A stretch of DNA of 64,000 nt from Amphritea atlantica. Lineage in GTDB: Bacteria > Pseudomonadota > Gammaproteobacteria > Pseudomonadales > Balneatricaceae. The position numbers and the translations under genes are program-made. Positions 25,656 through 33,788 of the stretch are shown in pieces. Within the stretch, counting starts at the first letter, position 1, and each line of letters starts with the position of its first letter. Where the stretch lies: positions 1 through 64,000 of the forward strand of contig NZ_FOGB01000015.1 of NCBI RefSeq assembly GCF_900111095.1, read 5' to 3'. The notes beneath the pieces were generated by a model. The model saw nothing but the letters and a program-made list of their open reading frames with translations. It was not told where the DNA came from and did not search any database.

Positions 25656-26777
25656 TCAGAGTGATGGCTGAGCGGTTCTGATACAGTTGCGGCCACTTTG
25701 CTTGGCCAGGTATACACCGTTATCGGCGGCTTTTATCAGGTCATCCGGTCCGGCCATTTCCGGGGTGCGGCTGGATATTCCCACACTAACACTACCTTTC
25801 CATTCACCCTCTTTTCCGGCCGGTACTCTGAGAGCATTAACGGCCAGGCTCATTTTTTCTGCAACCTGTAACCCGCCTTTCAGGTCTGTATTCGGACAGA
25901 TAATCAGAAACTCATCACCCCCCAGACGTGCGGTTATATCATCGTTTCGCACCGCGTTTTTCAGTGTATGTGAGAGCTGTCGCAGGACTTCGTCACCAGC
26001 ATCATGCCCATAAGTATCGTTAATCTGCTTGAAGTAGTCAGCATCGATCATCATGCAGCAAAGCGGGGAGTTGTTTTTATCACTTTCCCCCCAGAGCTGC
26101 TCAAATGCCTGCAATGCATGGCGCCGGTTTGGAAGGCCAGTAAGGGCATCCGTGAGAGCGATAACTTCCAGTTTATGATTGGCGTTTTCCAGTTCCCGGG
26201 TTCGCTCCTCTACCCGCTGCTCAAGGGTTTGGTTTAGCTTGTACAGTTCATGATTGCGTTCAGAGACCTGTTGAAACAATCCAGTCAGAGCTGCAAGCAA
26301 AGGACCCGTCGATGATTCCTGATGTTGTTGCTCTTGTTCAAAGGCATCAGCCGGAGATACGCCTGCTTCAATCTGGCTGATCTGGCGAGCCATCGATTTA
26401 TCGGTCCCAAGTATATGGTAAGCCAGCCAGTGCACCAGAAACTTCATCACCTTCTCGCAACGGTCCATGGTTGCCGGGGTAATAGACGTGCGCATTTTTT
26501 CTACTTCATTGATAAAGTGCTGGTGTGATTCTTTATGAGGAATGAGGTAGCGGGGATCTAAGTCAGCAGCGTCCATAAAGGCCTCTTCTTCGCTGAAGTG
26601 GTAATGGGTGTATTCTGTCAGTTCACTGAAAAGCGCTTCAACATCGCTATAGTTTGGAGCTTCCCTTCCAGAAATAAGCTCGCCAAAGCTGTTAATGACA
26701 TCCACGAGGTGGTGGTGTTGATCATCGATATCGGCAATGCCTGTCAGAAACCCCTGGTCCCAATGAAAAGATTCCAT
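25656..26777 (-). CDS. Hemerythrin-domain diguanylate cyclase
   Basis: A 373-residue protein. Residues 1-135 form a bacteriohemerythrin domain with diiron ligands visible in DDQHHH, HYHFSEEE, HKESHQHF and HWLAYHILGTD. A coiled coil (about 170-204) leads to a GGDEF domain with intact active site GGDEF at 286-290 and an intact inhibitory RxxD site (RNDD, 277-280). It should make c-di-GMP in response to O2 or redox state at the diiron centre, as known for related proteins. It is cytoplasmic. It is a single gene convergent with the miniprotein gene. Confidence 0.93.
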   Translation of the reverse strand: MESFHWDQGFLTGIADIDDQHHHLVDVINSFGELISGREAPNYSDVEALFSELTEYTHYHFSEEEAFMDAADLDPRYLIPHKESHQHFINEVEKMRTSITPATMDRCEKVMKFLVHWLAYHILGTDKSMARQISQIEAGVSPADAFEQEQQHQESSTGPLLAALTGLFQQVSERNHELYKLNQTLEQRVEERTRELENANHKLEVIALTDALTGLPNRRHALQAFEQLWGESDKNNSPLCCMMIDADYFKQINDTYGHDAGDEVLRQLSHTLKNAVRNDDITARLGGDEFLIICPNTDLKGGLQVAEKMSLAVNALRVPAGKEGEWKGSVSVGISSRTPEMAGPDDLIKAADNGVYLAKQSGRNCIRTAQPSL

Positions 26778-26957
26778 AGTTATGCCCTGAAAGTGTTCTG
26801 CTATTAAACTTAAACAAATATTACTCTGATCAGGGGATGGTATATATCCACCAGAAGTCTTGGTATCAATGATCTGAGACGGTTGGGCTGGTTATGTTGA
26901 ATAATGACTGCAGCACTTTTGAACAAATTAACGGATAGAGATGCGCTATGGGTTGTA

Positions 26958-26982
26958 AAGGCCAGCGTTATTGGCTGGCCTT
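26958..26982 (-). terminator. Probable terminator after the AhpD-like gene
   Basis: Inverted repeat AAGGCCAGC / GCTGGCCTT with a 7-base loop, 12 bp past the stop codon of the AhpD-like gene. The following T-run is short, so termination may be partial. Confidence 0.55.
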
Positions 26983-26993
26983 GTTGGTGGTTT

Positions 26994-27536
26994 TTACGCT
27001 ACAAATGCAGCGAATCGTTCATCGATAGGGGTATCTGCCAGGTGATTGATATAGTTGCTCATTATTTTTTGTGCCAGACCGAGAATGATCTCCAGCAGAT
27101 GCTTCTGTGTATAACCTGCGGCGTAGAAGGCAGCGATATCCGCTTCATCGACGCGGCCACGATTACGGACAATCAGAAGGGTTGTATCATGGAGAGCCTG
27201 GAGCTTTGAGTTCGGCATCGGCTCACGATTACGAAGTGCAGCCGTTAGCTGATCATCAACCTTCATCATCCTGGCAATAGCGGCATGGGCTGGAACGCAG
27301 TAGTGACATTCATGCTCAACATTGATCGTTTGCCAGACGACTGTGAGTTCTTCTGCATCAAATGAACTTTCCTGAAACCATTTATGAAGCATCTGGTATG
27401 CCTCAAGCACGACAGGAGACTCGGCCATTACTCCATGAAGACTGGGAACAGAGCCAAAGTTTTTTATCGAATTCTGTAAAAGAGGCTGGCTCTCTTCAGG
27501 GGCTGTTTCCATGGTATGTATTTTTAAATCGTTCAT
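26994..27536 (-). CDS. AhpD/carboxymuconolactone decarboxylase-family protein
   Basis: A 180-residue all-helical AhpD-like protein. The CMD domain contains the redox motif HECHYCVPAHA, that is C-x2-C with a following His, as in AhpD-type peroxidase reductants. It is divergent from a TetR-family gene across a 121-bp region carrying three palindromic operators, so it is almost certainly that repressor's target. The probable role is a peroxidase-like or detoxifying activity induced by a ligand of the regulator. The substrate is unknown. Confidence 0.87.
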   Translation of the reverse strand: MNDLKIHTMETAPEESQPLLQNSIKNFGSVPSLHGVMAESPVVLEAYQMLHKWFQESSFDAEELTVVWQTINVEHECHYCVPAHAAIARMMKVDDQLTAALRNREPMPNSKLQALHDTTLLIVRNRGRVDEADIAAFYAAGYTQKHLLEIILGLAQKIMSNYINHLADTPIDERFAAFVA

Positions 27537-27564
27537 TTGATCATCCTCAACGGCTGGAATTTAT

Positions 27565-27645
27565 ATTTTGAGCAATTGCTCAAAATTAAAGATTATTTGA
27601 TATTGAGCGATTGTTCAAGTTAGAATTTGAGCAACTGTTCAAATT
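27565..27645. promoter_or_regulatory. Three TetR-type palindromic operators
   Basis: Three related palindromes lie in the divergent region. The first is a perfect 22-bp palindrome at 27565-27586 (half site ATTTTGAGCAA). The second is TTGAGCGATTGTTCAA at 27603-27618. The third is at 27624-27645 with half site AATTTGAGCAA. The common core is TTGAGC-N4-G(T/C)TCAA. They occupy the space between the AhpD-like gene and tetR and are the probable binding sites of the TetR protein, giving autoregulation. Confidence 0.85.
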
Positions 27646-27657
27646 AAGGTGGCCAGT

Positions 27658-28257
27658 ATGGCGAATGTTGCAAAGTTCAACCGTGAAGATGTTATTCGCA
27701 AAGCGATGCTGCTGTTTTGGGAAAAGGGGTTTAATGGCGCTTCAACCCGGGATTTGCAGCAGGCGATCGATATGCGTCCGGGAAGTATTTATGCTGCGTT
27801 TGGCAGTAAGGAAAAGCTCTATAGCGAGGCATTAGAATGTTATTCAAAAGAGATGTCGGATATTCTGATGCGTCATATTGCAGAACAGAGATCACCTTTG
27901 GCGGGGCTGGAAAGGTTCTTCCAGAATGTGGTGGTTGACCAGCGGGATTCAAATCCAAGTGAAGTGTGTATGCTGGTGAAAACGTTGTCAGAAGTTAATG
28001 AACAACATCCTGATTTATTGCAGCTGTCCCGCGAGTTGCTGAAGCGTACTGAAGACCGGTTTACAGACATTTTACAATTGGCACTAAAGCAGGGTGAGTT
28101 AGCAGGTCATCCAGATCCACGAATGATAGCGAAGCAGCTTCAGGTGCAGATGATTGGATTGCGTATCTATATGAAAACCAGTGGGAATATGGCATCGGTC
28201 AGCGAGTTAATTGCGGGTTTATTTAAATCTATCTCAACCCGGTCAGACCTGAACTGA
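27658..28257 (+). CDS. TetR-family repressor
   Basis: A 199-residue TetR regulator. The N-terminal helix-turn-helix spans about residues 5-50 (VIRKAMLLFWEKGFNGASTR, then PGSIYAAFGSKEKLYSEAL). The C-terminal ligand domain has no specific match that I can name. The start is ATG 27658 with AAGG upstream, while a GTG at 27649 would overlap the ribosome-binding site. It is divergent from the AhpD-like gene with three palindromes between, one ending 12 bp before the start codon, so it probably represses itself as well. Confidence 0.9.
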   Translation: MANVAKFNREDVIRKAMLLFWEKGFNGASTRDLQQAIDMRPGSIYAAFGSKEKLYSEALECYSKEMSDILMRHIAEQRSPLAGLERFFQNVVVDQRDSNPSEVCMLVKTLSEVNEQHPDLLQLSRELLKRTEDRFTDILQLALKQGELAGHPDPRMIAKQLQVQMIGLRIYMKTSGNMASVSELIAGLFKSISTRSDLN

Positions 28258-28369
28258 TACGACGACTCCCCTGTTATCATGTTTAAGTACTCAAAATATG
28301 TATAGTGGTAACGTCATTCAGGAGCTAAAGGGGCTATAGTTGTTGAAAAATTAGATAGTGTTGTTGGTT

Positions 28370-28876
28370 ATGGTTATCTCTGTTGTCTCTTTTCGTTCTC
28401 GTCTTGCCATTCTTCCTCTTTTGTTGGTTCTTTTTGCGCTGTCAGGCTGTAGTGATGAACAACAGGGTGATACACCTACCATTATTTATGAGCAGTTAGA
28501 GCCCTCGAACCAGCAAGCCTTCATCCAGCAGATGGTGACTCGTTATCTGATGTTAAGTGACCGTCTGCAACAACAGTATCTGGCTTATAAGGCTGCTAAT
28601 GATGCTGATGGATTCATTCTGTTCCGTAATAACGAGTGGACGCCGGAATATATAGAGTATAAAACCCACTATGATCAGGTTTTTTACGAGCAGAAAGCCT
28701 ACATCTATCGGCATCAGCTGGATGGCCTGTTCGATCTGTTTTTTGGCTTGCACAAGTTGTCAGTCCATCTGAAACACAGCCTGCTTGAAAAAGACTGGAA
28801 ACTGGAACAACAGGTACTGCAAAAGCTGACCGCAGATCAGGCCGCCATAAACCGCTACCTGCTGGTGACACCATAA
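28370..28876 (+). CDS. Hypothetical lipoprotein
   Basis: About 168 residues. The N-terminus is a lipoprotein signal peptide with lipobox LSGC. The mature part is helical and rich in Gln and Tyr (QQMVTRYLMLSDRLQQQYLA). I prefer the ATG at 28370, but a GTG at 28358 is in frame and no clear ribosome-binding site separates them. It lies between the TetR gene and a diguanylate cyclase gene on the same strand. The family is not recognised. Confidence 0.6.
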   Translation: MVISVVSFRSRLAILPLLLVLFALSGCSDEQQGDTPTIIYEQLEPSNQQAFIQQMVTRYLMLSDRLQQQYLAYKAANDADGFILFRNNEWTPEYIEYKTHYDQVFYEQKAYIYRHQLDGLFDLFFGLHKLSVHLKHSLLEKDWKLEQQVLQKLTADQAAINRYLLVTP

Positions 28877-29025
28877 TCAGGGCGCCAGGCAAGGTTCTGC
28901 CTGATCGCTGTGGCAGTGTTTAGAATTGACTTTAGCCAATGACCTTATTACTTTGATTAAAGGTAACTGTTGTAGAGGTTACTCTGATCACTCCTTACAG
29001 GCTGGCGGGACACCGATAATGTCAC

Positions 29026-29052
29026 TTGCTGGCAAAAGCCATAATATATAAT
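29026..29052 (+). promoter_or_regulatory. Possible sigma-70 promoter for the membrane GGDEF gene
   Basis: TTGCTG at 29026-29031 and TATAAT at 29047-29052, 15 bp apart, lie just before the start codon at 29067. The -10 box is perfect but the spacing is short, so confidence is low. Confidence 0.35.
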
Positions 29053-29066
29053 GGTCTGGAGTCCTG

Positions 29067-30191
29067 ATGCATGTGATTGATGGTGTTAAGCAGTTGTTTC
29101 AGAGCGCGAACTATAATCGTTCGACTCAGACAGACTATCATCGTTTACAGGTTATTCTTTTTATTGCGCCGATAGCTGCACTGGTGCATATCCTGCTTAT
29201 CCCTTTTTTTTATTTTACCGGTGTTGAGTTGCTCGCCGGTCTGAATTGTATCAGTGTCCTGTTATGGGTTTACGGCATCCGCTTGAGTAAGCAGTACCGG
29301 ATTGATCTGGCGATCCAGATTTTCTGCTGCGAAGTCTTGTTACACTCGGTGGTTGTGTCCTACTACCTGGGGCCAGATCCCGGCTTTCAGTATTATCTCT
29401 GGTCGATGTCAGCCCTGGCTGTTATGGATACCAGCAGTAGTCGTATTCGGGTGTTTATCACCGCGATTCTGCTGGTTCTGGTTTTTGCGCTGTTGAATGT
29501 GGGCCTGTTTGAACCCCTGTTTGAGTTTCCGTTTAGCGAATATCTGCTTTATATGAAACTGGTGAATATGCTGGTGTCGGGCATGCTGTCGATTCTCGCC
29601 ATTATGATTATGCGGGGATTTCATCTGAATCAGCAAGCCGAACTTAGAAAACTGGCTGACATCGATAGCCTGACCGGTTTGTATAATCGAAGACAGGGAG
29701 GAGTACTGCTGGAACAGGCATATCTGCAGGCGCTGAGAAAGAAGCAGCAAATTACTGTTGTCATGGCGGATATCGACCGCTTTAAACAGATCAATGATCG
29801 TTATGGCCATGCCGTCGGTGATATTGTGTTGTGCCAGATAGCTGATGCCCTTAAAGCCACTATCCGCAAAAGTGATGCACTGATTCGCTGGGGTGGGGAG
29901 GAGTTTCTGATACTGCTATCAGATGCATCCGCCGGGGATGCAGAAACGCTGTTAGAGAAGGTTTATCCGCGGCTGGAACAGTTATATGCTGATGATGAGA
30001 TTCTCGATTCGCCCGTCACTCTTAGTTTTGGGATAGCGCAATGGTCTGCAGATGAGCCGATTGAGCAGACCATTATGCGCGCGGATAATGCGTTATATGT
30101 GAGTAAGCAGGAGGGGCGGAACCGGATCACTCTGGCGGACGGGATGGGGTGTGATAATCCGTTTGTAAACTTAGTGCAAAGCGGTAAGTGA
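29067..30191 (+). CDS. Membrane-bound diguanylate cyclase
   Basis: A 374-residue protein. Residues about 28-185 hold five to six TM helices of an unnamed sensor type, followed by a GGDEF domain with active site GGEEF at 276-280 and inhibitory RxxD (RKSD, 267-270), so product inhibition should be intact. It should synthesise c-di-GMP at the inner membrane. It is convergent with the bufferin-type operon, ending about 60 bp from it. The sensed signal is unknown. Confidence 0.92.
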   Translation: MHVIDGVKQLFQSANYNRSTQTDYHRLQVILFIAPIAALVHILLIPFFYFTGVELLAGLNCISVLLWVYGIRLSKQYRIDLAIQIFCCEVLLHSVVVSYYLGPDPGFQYYLWSMSALAVMDTSSSRIRVFITAILLVLVFALLNVGLFEPLFEFPFSEYLLYMKLVNMLVSGMLSILAIMIMRGFHLNQQAELRKLADIDSLTGLYNRRQGGVLLEQAYLQALRKKQQITVVMADIDRFKQINDRYGHAVGDIVLCQIADALKATIRKSDALIRWGGEEFLILLSDASAGDAETLLEKVYPRLEQLYADDEILDSPVTLSFGIAQWSADEPIEQTIMRADNALYVSKQEGRNRITLADGMGCDNPFVNLVQSGK

Positions 30192-30250
30192 GGCTCAGAC
30201 TTAAAGATATCACTGCCGGGGGGGCTGCACATCGTCTTTTCTGACTGCGG

Positions 30251-31069
30251 TTATTCTACCTCCTTAAGGCTGGGCGGTGCGGCTTCATCGGTTAGCTGAG
30301 CGATCCAGCCCAGTTCAAGCCAGCGCACTAAAATGTTGAGTAACTCCGCGGCTGCGGTTGCTTCGCCGACCTCGGCTGCTGTGAGTTCTGCCGCTGTGGT
30401 GAAGTTGTCTCCCTGAAAGAAACTATGTATTAAGCGTTGTTCCAAAGGGGGCGCGGAGCGAAACTCTGTGAGTCTCTCCCGGTTACGCCAGATGACCCAG
30501 CAGGCCGGTTGTGGTGTCGGATCAGGAGGACGCTGTTCGGCCTTGATCGCCTGCCAGATCTCAACACTATTATAATAGCTGGTGAACAGTTGCAGGCTGG
30601 GATGAAAGCGCAGCTGCAGCTGAGGCCAGATCTCCGGGGGAAGTTGTTGCAGCGAGCTGACTGCCGCGGTGTCCCGGTCAGGGGCATCGAACGATGATAG
30701 TAAGCTGCGTTCAAATTTTGCCAGTTCAGCGATATGGGGGTATTGGCTGAAAAATGAATCCTGCTGCAGATATTCCGGTAACGGGTCACAATAATGGCGG
30801 AGCGAGCGGTATCGGCTAGGCACGGCTTCGATATAACCATCCACCATCTGTTCAAACAGATCATCCCCCAGATAGCTGCCCAGCACCGGGTGATCATTAT
30901 CGATGACTTCCCGCAGGCGCAGTCGGTAGCCACTTTGGTAGATAGACAGACGTTGCTCCGCATTGAGGTTCTGATCGCCGGCGATATGTTCAGTAATCGC
31001 CTGATCGCCTGCCAGCAGTGCCGCCATCATCTGTTGCTGGCGCAGATGTAAACGGGTTGAGTGGCTCAT
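30251..31069 (-). CDS. bufC: DUF2063 RiPP partner protein (BufC/HvfC-like)
   Basis: A 272-residue protein of the DUF2063 family, whose N-terminal domain ([14 protein letters not shown] and [20 protein letters not shown]) is the usual signature. In bufferin and related pathways this protein partners the MNIO (DUF692) enzyme and recruits the precursor peptide. Its start overlaps the bufB stop in an ATGA arrangement. No DoxX-type bufD gene follows. The end is convergent with the membrane diguanylate cyclase gene. Confidence 0.88.
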   Translation of the reverse strand: MSHSTRLHLRQQQMMAALLAGDQAITEHIAGDQNLNAEQRLSIYQSGYRLRLREVIDNDHPVLGSYLGDDLFEQMVDGYIEAVPSRYRSLRHYCDPLPEYLQQDSFFSQYPHIAELAKFERSLLSSFDAPDRDTAAVSSLQQLPPEIWPQLQLRFHPSLQLFTSYYNSVEIWQAIKAEQRPPDPTPQPACWVIWRNRERLTEFRSAPPLEQRLIHSFFQGDNFTTAAELTAAEVGEATAAAELLNILVRWLELGWIAQLTDEAAPPSLKEVE

Positions 31070-31929
31070 CGTGCCTCCAGTGCTGCGACTGGCTTGCCGG
31101 ACTGTTGGCGGGGCAGTATCCCGGCGGCAATATCGCGGGCGATCTGCAGTTCTTCCACCAGTTGATTCAGCGGCGGAATATTATCGTCCCGCTCAATCAT
31201 CGTACTGACGGCACCAAAGCGATGCAGGGCCTGGCGATACAGTTCCCATACCGGATCGCAGATATCATGGTCATGGGTATCGATCACATGGGTGCCATAG
31301 TCGCTATGACCGGCGAGGTGAAACTGGCGCACCCTATCCGGGTTGATCGAGTTCAGGTAGGTCTGTGCATCAAAATTATGGTTGCGTGAACTGACATAGA
31401 TATTGTTGATATCCAGCAGCATCAGGCAGTCTGCCCGTTCAACCACCTCACTGTAAAACTCCCACTCGGACATCGCTGATTCGGTATAACTGATATAGCT
31501 GGAGACGTTTTCCAGCAACAGCTGTCTGCCCAGTGTTTCCTGCACCTGCATGATTCTTCCGGCGATATGCTCAATCGCCTCTTCAGTGTAGGGCATCGGC
31601 AGCAGATCATGACTATTAACGCCTTCCAGACCGGTCCAGCAGAGGTGATCAGAGAGCCATTGTGGTTGTACCTCATTGGCCAGCAGTTTCAGGCGTTGCA
31701 GATACTCTTTGTCCAGTGGTTCGGTGGAGCCGATCGACATCGACACGCCGTGCATTACCATCGGGTAGTGCTCTCGAATGGCGTGCAGATAGTATTTGGG
31801 TTTGCCTCCGGCAACCATGAAGTTTTCTGAGATAATCTCAAACCAGTCGACATCGGGGCGGGTTTCAAGCACATCATTAAAGTGCTGGGTTCGCAGCCCC
31901 AGGCCAAAGCCCAGAAAATGATCGTTCAT
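31066..31929 (-). CDS. bufB: MNIO-family (DUF692) iron oxidative enzyme, BufB-like
   Basis: A 287-residue TIM-barrel protein of the DUF692/MNIO family. Metal-site signatures include [49 protein letters not shown] and [10 protein letters not shown]. Family members use a multinuclear iron cluster to rearrange cysteines of RiPP precursors, for example to thiooxazoles in bufferins or oxazolone-thioamides. The adjacent Cys-rich secreted precursor at 32013-32474 is the expected substrate. Translation is coupled to bufC. Confidence 0.92.
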   Translation of the reverse strand: MNDHFLGFGLGLRTQHFNDVLETRPDVDWFEIISENFMVAGGKPKYYLHAIREHYPMVMHGVSMSIGSTEPLDKEYLQRLKLLANEVQPQWLSDHLCWTGLEGVNSHDLLPMPYTEEAIEHIAGRIMQVQETLGRQLLLENVSSYISYTESAMSEWEFYSEVVERADCLMLLDINNIYVSSRNHNFDAQTYLNSINPDRVRQFHLAGHSDYGTHVIDTHDHDICDPVWELYRQALHRFGAVSTMIERDDNIPPLNQLVEELQIARDIAAGILPRQQSGKPVAALEAR

Positions 31930-31955
31930 GGCAACTCCATCAGGTAACTAGATAC

Positions 31956-31980
31956 GCCCCTTACTCGTTGGGAAAGGGGC
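31956..31980 (-). promoter_or_regulatory. Stem-loop between precursor and enzyme genes
   Basis: Inverted repeat GCCCCTT / AAGGGGC with an 11-base loop between the bufA stop and bufB start. Without a T-run it is not a full terminator. Its position suits partial termination or mRNA processing that raises precursor expression over enzyme expression. Confidence 0.45.
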
Positions 31981-32012
31981 TTCAGGTAAAGCGTTTAGTC
32001 GTAGAGCTTCGC

Positions 32013-32474
32013 TTACTTAGTTGTGCCACCGATATCCGCACAGGATTTTGCAGTGGTCAAAACAAAACCAGTGCCTTTGCATGAACCGTGACCGGCACAG
32101 GCGTTATCTGCTGTTTTGCAGTCATTATGGCCTTTACAGACGTTCACGCCAAAGCATTGGGTAAGCTCTGCTTTAGCAATCTGATCCCGCCAGTCATCCC
32201 GCACCTTACCACCGGCATCGGTACAGGCTTTAGTTGGCATGGTAACAAAACCCTGTCCTTTACAGGACCCCATCCCTTTACAGGCATTGTTAGCGGTTTT
32301 GCAATCGTTATGGCCCTTACAGCTGTTGATCCCGTAGCAGTGCCCAAGTTCGACAGTATCGGTTGGTGCCGCGGTAGACGAGTTTGCGGCATTTGCCCCC
32401 ATACAGCCGGCCAGACCTGCTGCCGCCATGGCGATAGCGGCACCGGAAAGTTTGGTTTTCATATTGGTGATCAT
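32013..32474 (-). CDS. bufA: Bufferin-like Cys-rich RiPP precursor with two tandem cores
   Basis: A 153-residue secreted precursor. The N-terminus is a signal peptide ending near GCMGANA, which also reads as a lipobox LAGC at residue 24. The mature part holds two copies of a six-Cys module. Module 1 has C46, C52, C58, C65, C71 and C84. Module 2 has C107, C113, C119, C126, C132 and C145. The spacing is identical (6, 6, 7, 6, 13). Each reads C(Y/F)G(I/V)N, then [10 protein letters not shown], then GSCKG. This is the BufA2 type of copper-binding bufferin, next to the BufB- and BufC-like genes. A GAGGAAG site precedes the ATG. Confidence 0.88.
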   Translation of the reverse strand: MITNMKTKLSGAAIAMAAAGLAGCMGANAANSSTAAPTDTVELGHCYGINSCKGHNDCKTANNACKGMGSCKGQGFVTMPTKACTDAGGKVRDDWRDQIAKAELTQCFGVNVCKGHNDCKTADNACAGHGSCKGTGFVLTTAKSCADIGGTTK

Positions 32475-32825
32475 TGTTATTCTTCCTCTGGTTTTGTGGT
32501 GGCCTCCTGCCTGGTCGGGCTGATCAGATCACTGATCACGGAGGCCCGTAAAAAGTAGTTTCTCAAACGGTGAAATCCAGACACCTTCAATGGATGCCAG
32601 ACCAGTATTGATGATTAACTTGAAATGAACCTGAAAATCCGGCATCTGATTTCTGGTTTATGAATTTTTAATAACAGGGGCCTGTCATTGTTATCTGAAG
32701 TCGCTACACTATTTAGCCGATCCATCCAGTCGATAACATCGTGGGCATCAGCATTCCCCCCAGACCAATATCCGGAAGTGCTGGTGATGTTTTTTGTGTC
32801 AACGTGATCAGAATTTTAGGGCATC
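32475..32825. other. Intergenic region upstream of the bufferin-type operon
   Basis: This 351-bp region is divergent, between bufA and the membrane protein gene at 32826. It should hold the promoter of the metal- or stress-responsive bufferin operon, but I could not pick out a convincing -35/-10 pair or a known metal-regulator palindrome. Confidence 0.4.
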
Positions 32826-33788
32826 ATGCAACCGTCAGACTCAGATAAGCAGGCAGTAGGCGAAGCGGATATTCAGCAGGCGGTTGTCGCAGGTATCCAG
32901 ACGTACTTTCAACAGTGCCGGAAACGGGTTCCAGGTTTCATCGAACGACATTTTAGCTATCCGGCGGCGCTCGAAACCAACCGGGTAGCGTTTGGCTCTG
33001 ATGTTTTACGAGCACCGGTGAATCTGTTCTGGGCACCGCTGTTTGCTCTGGTGAGTCTGATTCGCTTTTGTGTCGGCCGGTTTCCCCGGCTAGGCTGGTT
33101 ATACCGTTTGCTGGGACGTTTCCCGGCGGGGTTTACCACCCGGGTGCAGACCCATATCAGTGAGCTGGTGCTCAGTGATCTGTTGCAGCACAATCAGCCC
33201 CACGCCTCGCTGAGCTGGTGCATAACCGAAGAGCTGAGGACGCTATATCAGCGGGGCGGTATGTCGTGTGTCAATATTGAACAGTTTCATACCCGGATGG
33301 AACCGGTTATCGAGGAAGCCCTGACCCAGTATCGCATCACCCGCACTGCGTCGGCTGATATCACTAACACTCTCTCCTGCACTGTGCTGGGCGCGTTTGC
33401 CTTTCAGAAATTTACCCCGGGAGGGATCGGTATCGCGCTGATGCTGGCGACGATTATCAGCACAAAACTGGCCGCCAGTGAGTTTATTCTGGGGGAAACC
33501 CTGGGCAATCTCTATTACAGTGTATTCCCGCCATCACCCTCTTTAGGGGTGACGGTGGCCACTATTGCCGGGGTGTTGTCCCTGTTATCTGCACTGGCTG
33601 CACTGTCCGGTGTTATCTCTGATCCGGTACAGGCGGCCACCGGGTTGCATCGTTACCGGCTTAATAAGATGCTCGGTCATATGGAGCAGGACATGTTGCA
33701 GCATAGCAGCAACAGCTTCCGCCCGAAAGATCAGTACCTTGCCCGGATTATGGAGTGTTTTGATCTGATTCGGGCAGGGGTGTTATGA
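32826..33788 (+). CDS. Hypothetical membrane protein, possibly DUF6635-like
   Basis: A 320-residue protein with a soluble helical N-terminus and hydrophobic segments at about 65-85, 185-215 and 235-260. RVPGFIERHFSYPAALETNR and FWAPLFALVSLIRF look like a family of uncharacterised proteobacterial proteins (possibly DUF6635), but that name is from memory and not firm. Its stop overlaps the stop of the convergent GGDEF-EAL gene by 6 bp. No function is assigned. Confidence 0.65.
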   Translation: MQPSDSDKQAVGEADIQQAVVAGIQTYFQQCRKRVPGFIERHFSYPAALETNRVAFGSDVLRAPVNLFWAPLFALVSLIRFCVGRFPRLGWLYRLLGRFPAGFTTRVQTHISELVLSDLLQHNQPHASLSWCITEELRTLYQRGGMSCVNIEQFHTRMEPVIEEALTQYRITRTASADITNTLSCTVLGAFAFQKFTPGGIGIALMLATIISTKLAASEFILGETLGNLYYSVFPPSPSLGVTVATIAGVLSLLSALAALSGVISDPVQAATGLHRYRLNKMLGHMEQDMLQHSSNSFRPKDQYLARIMECFDLIRAGVL

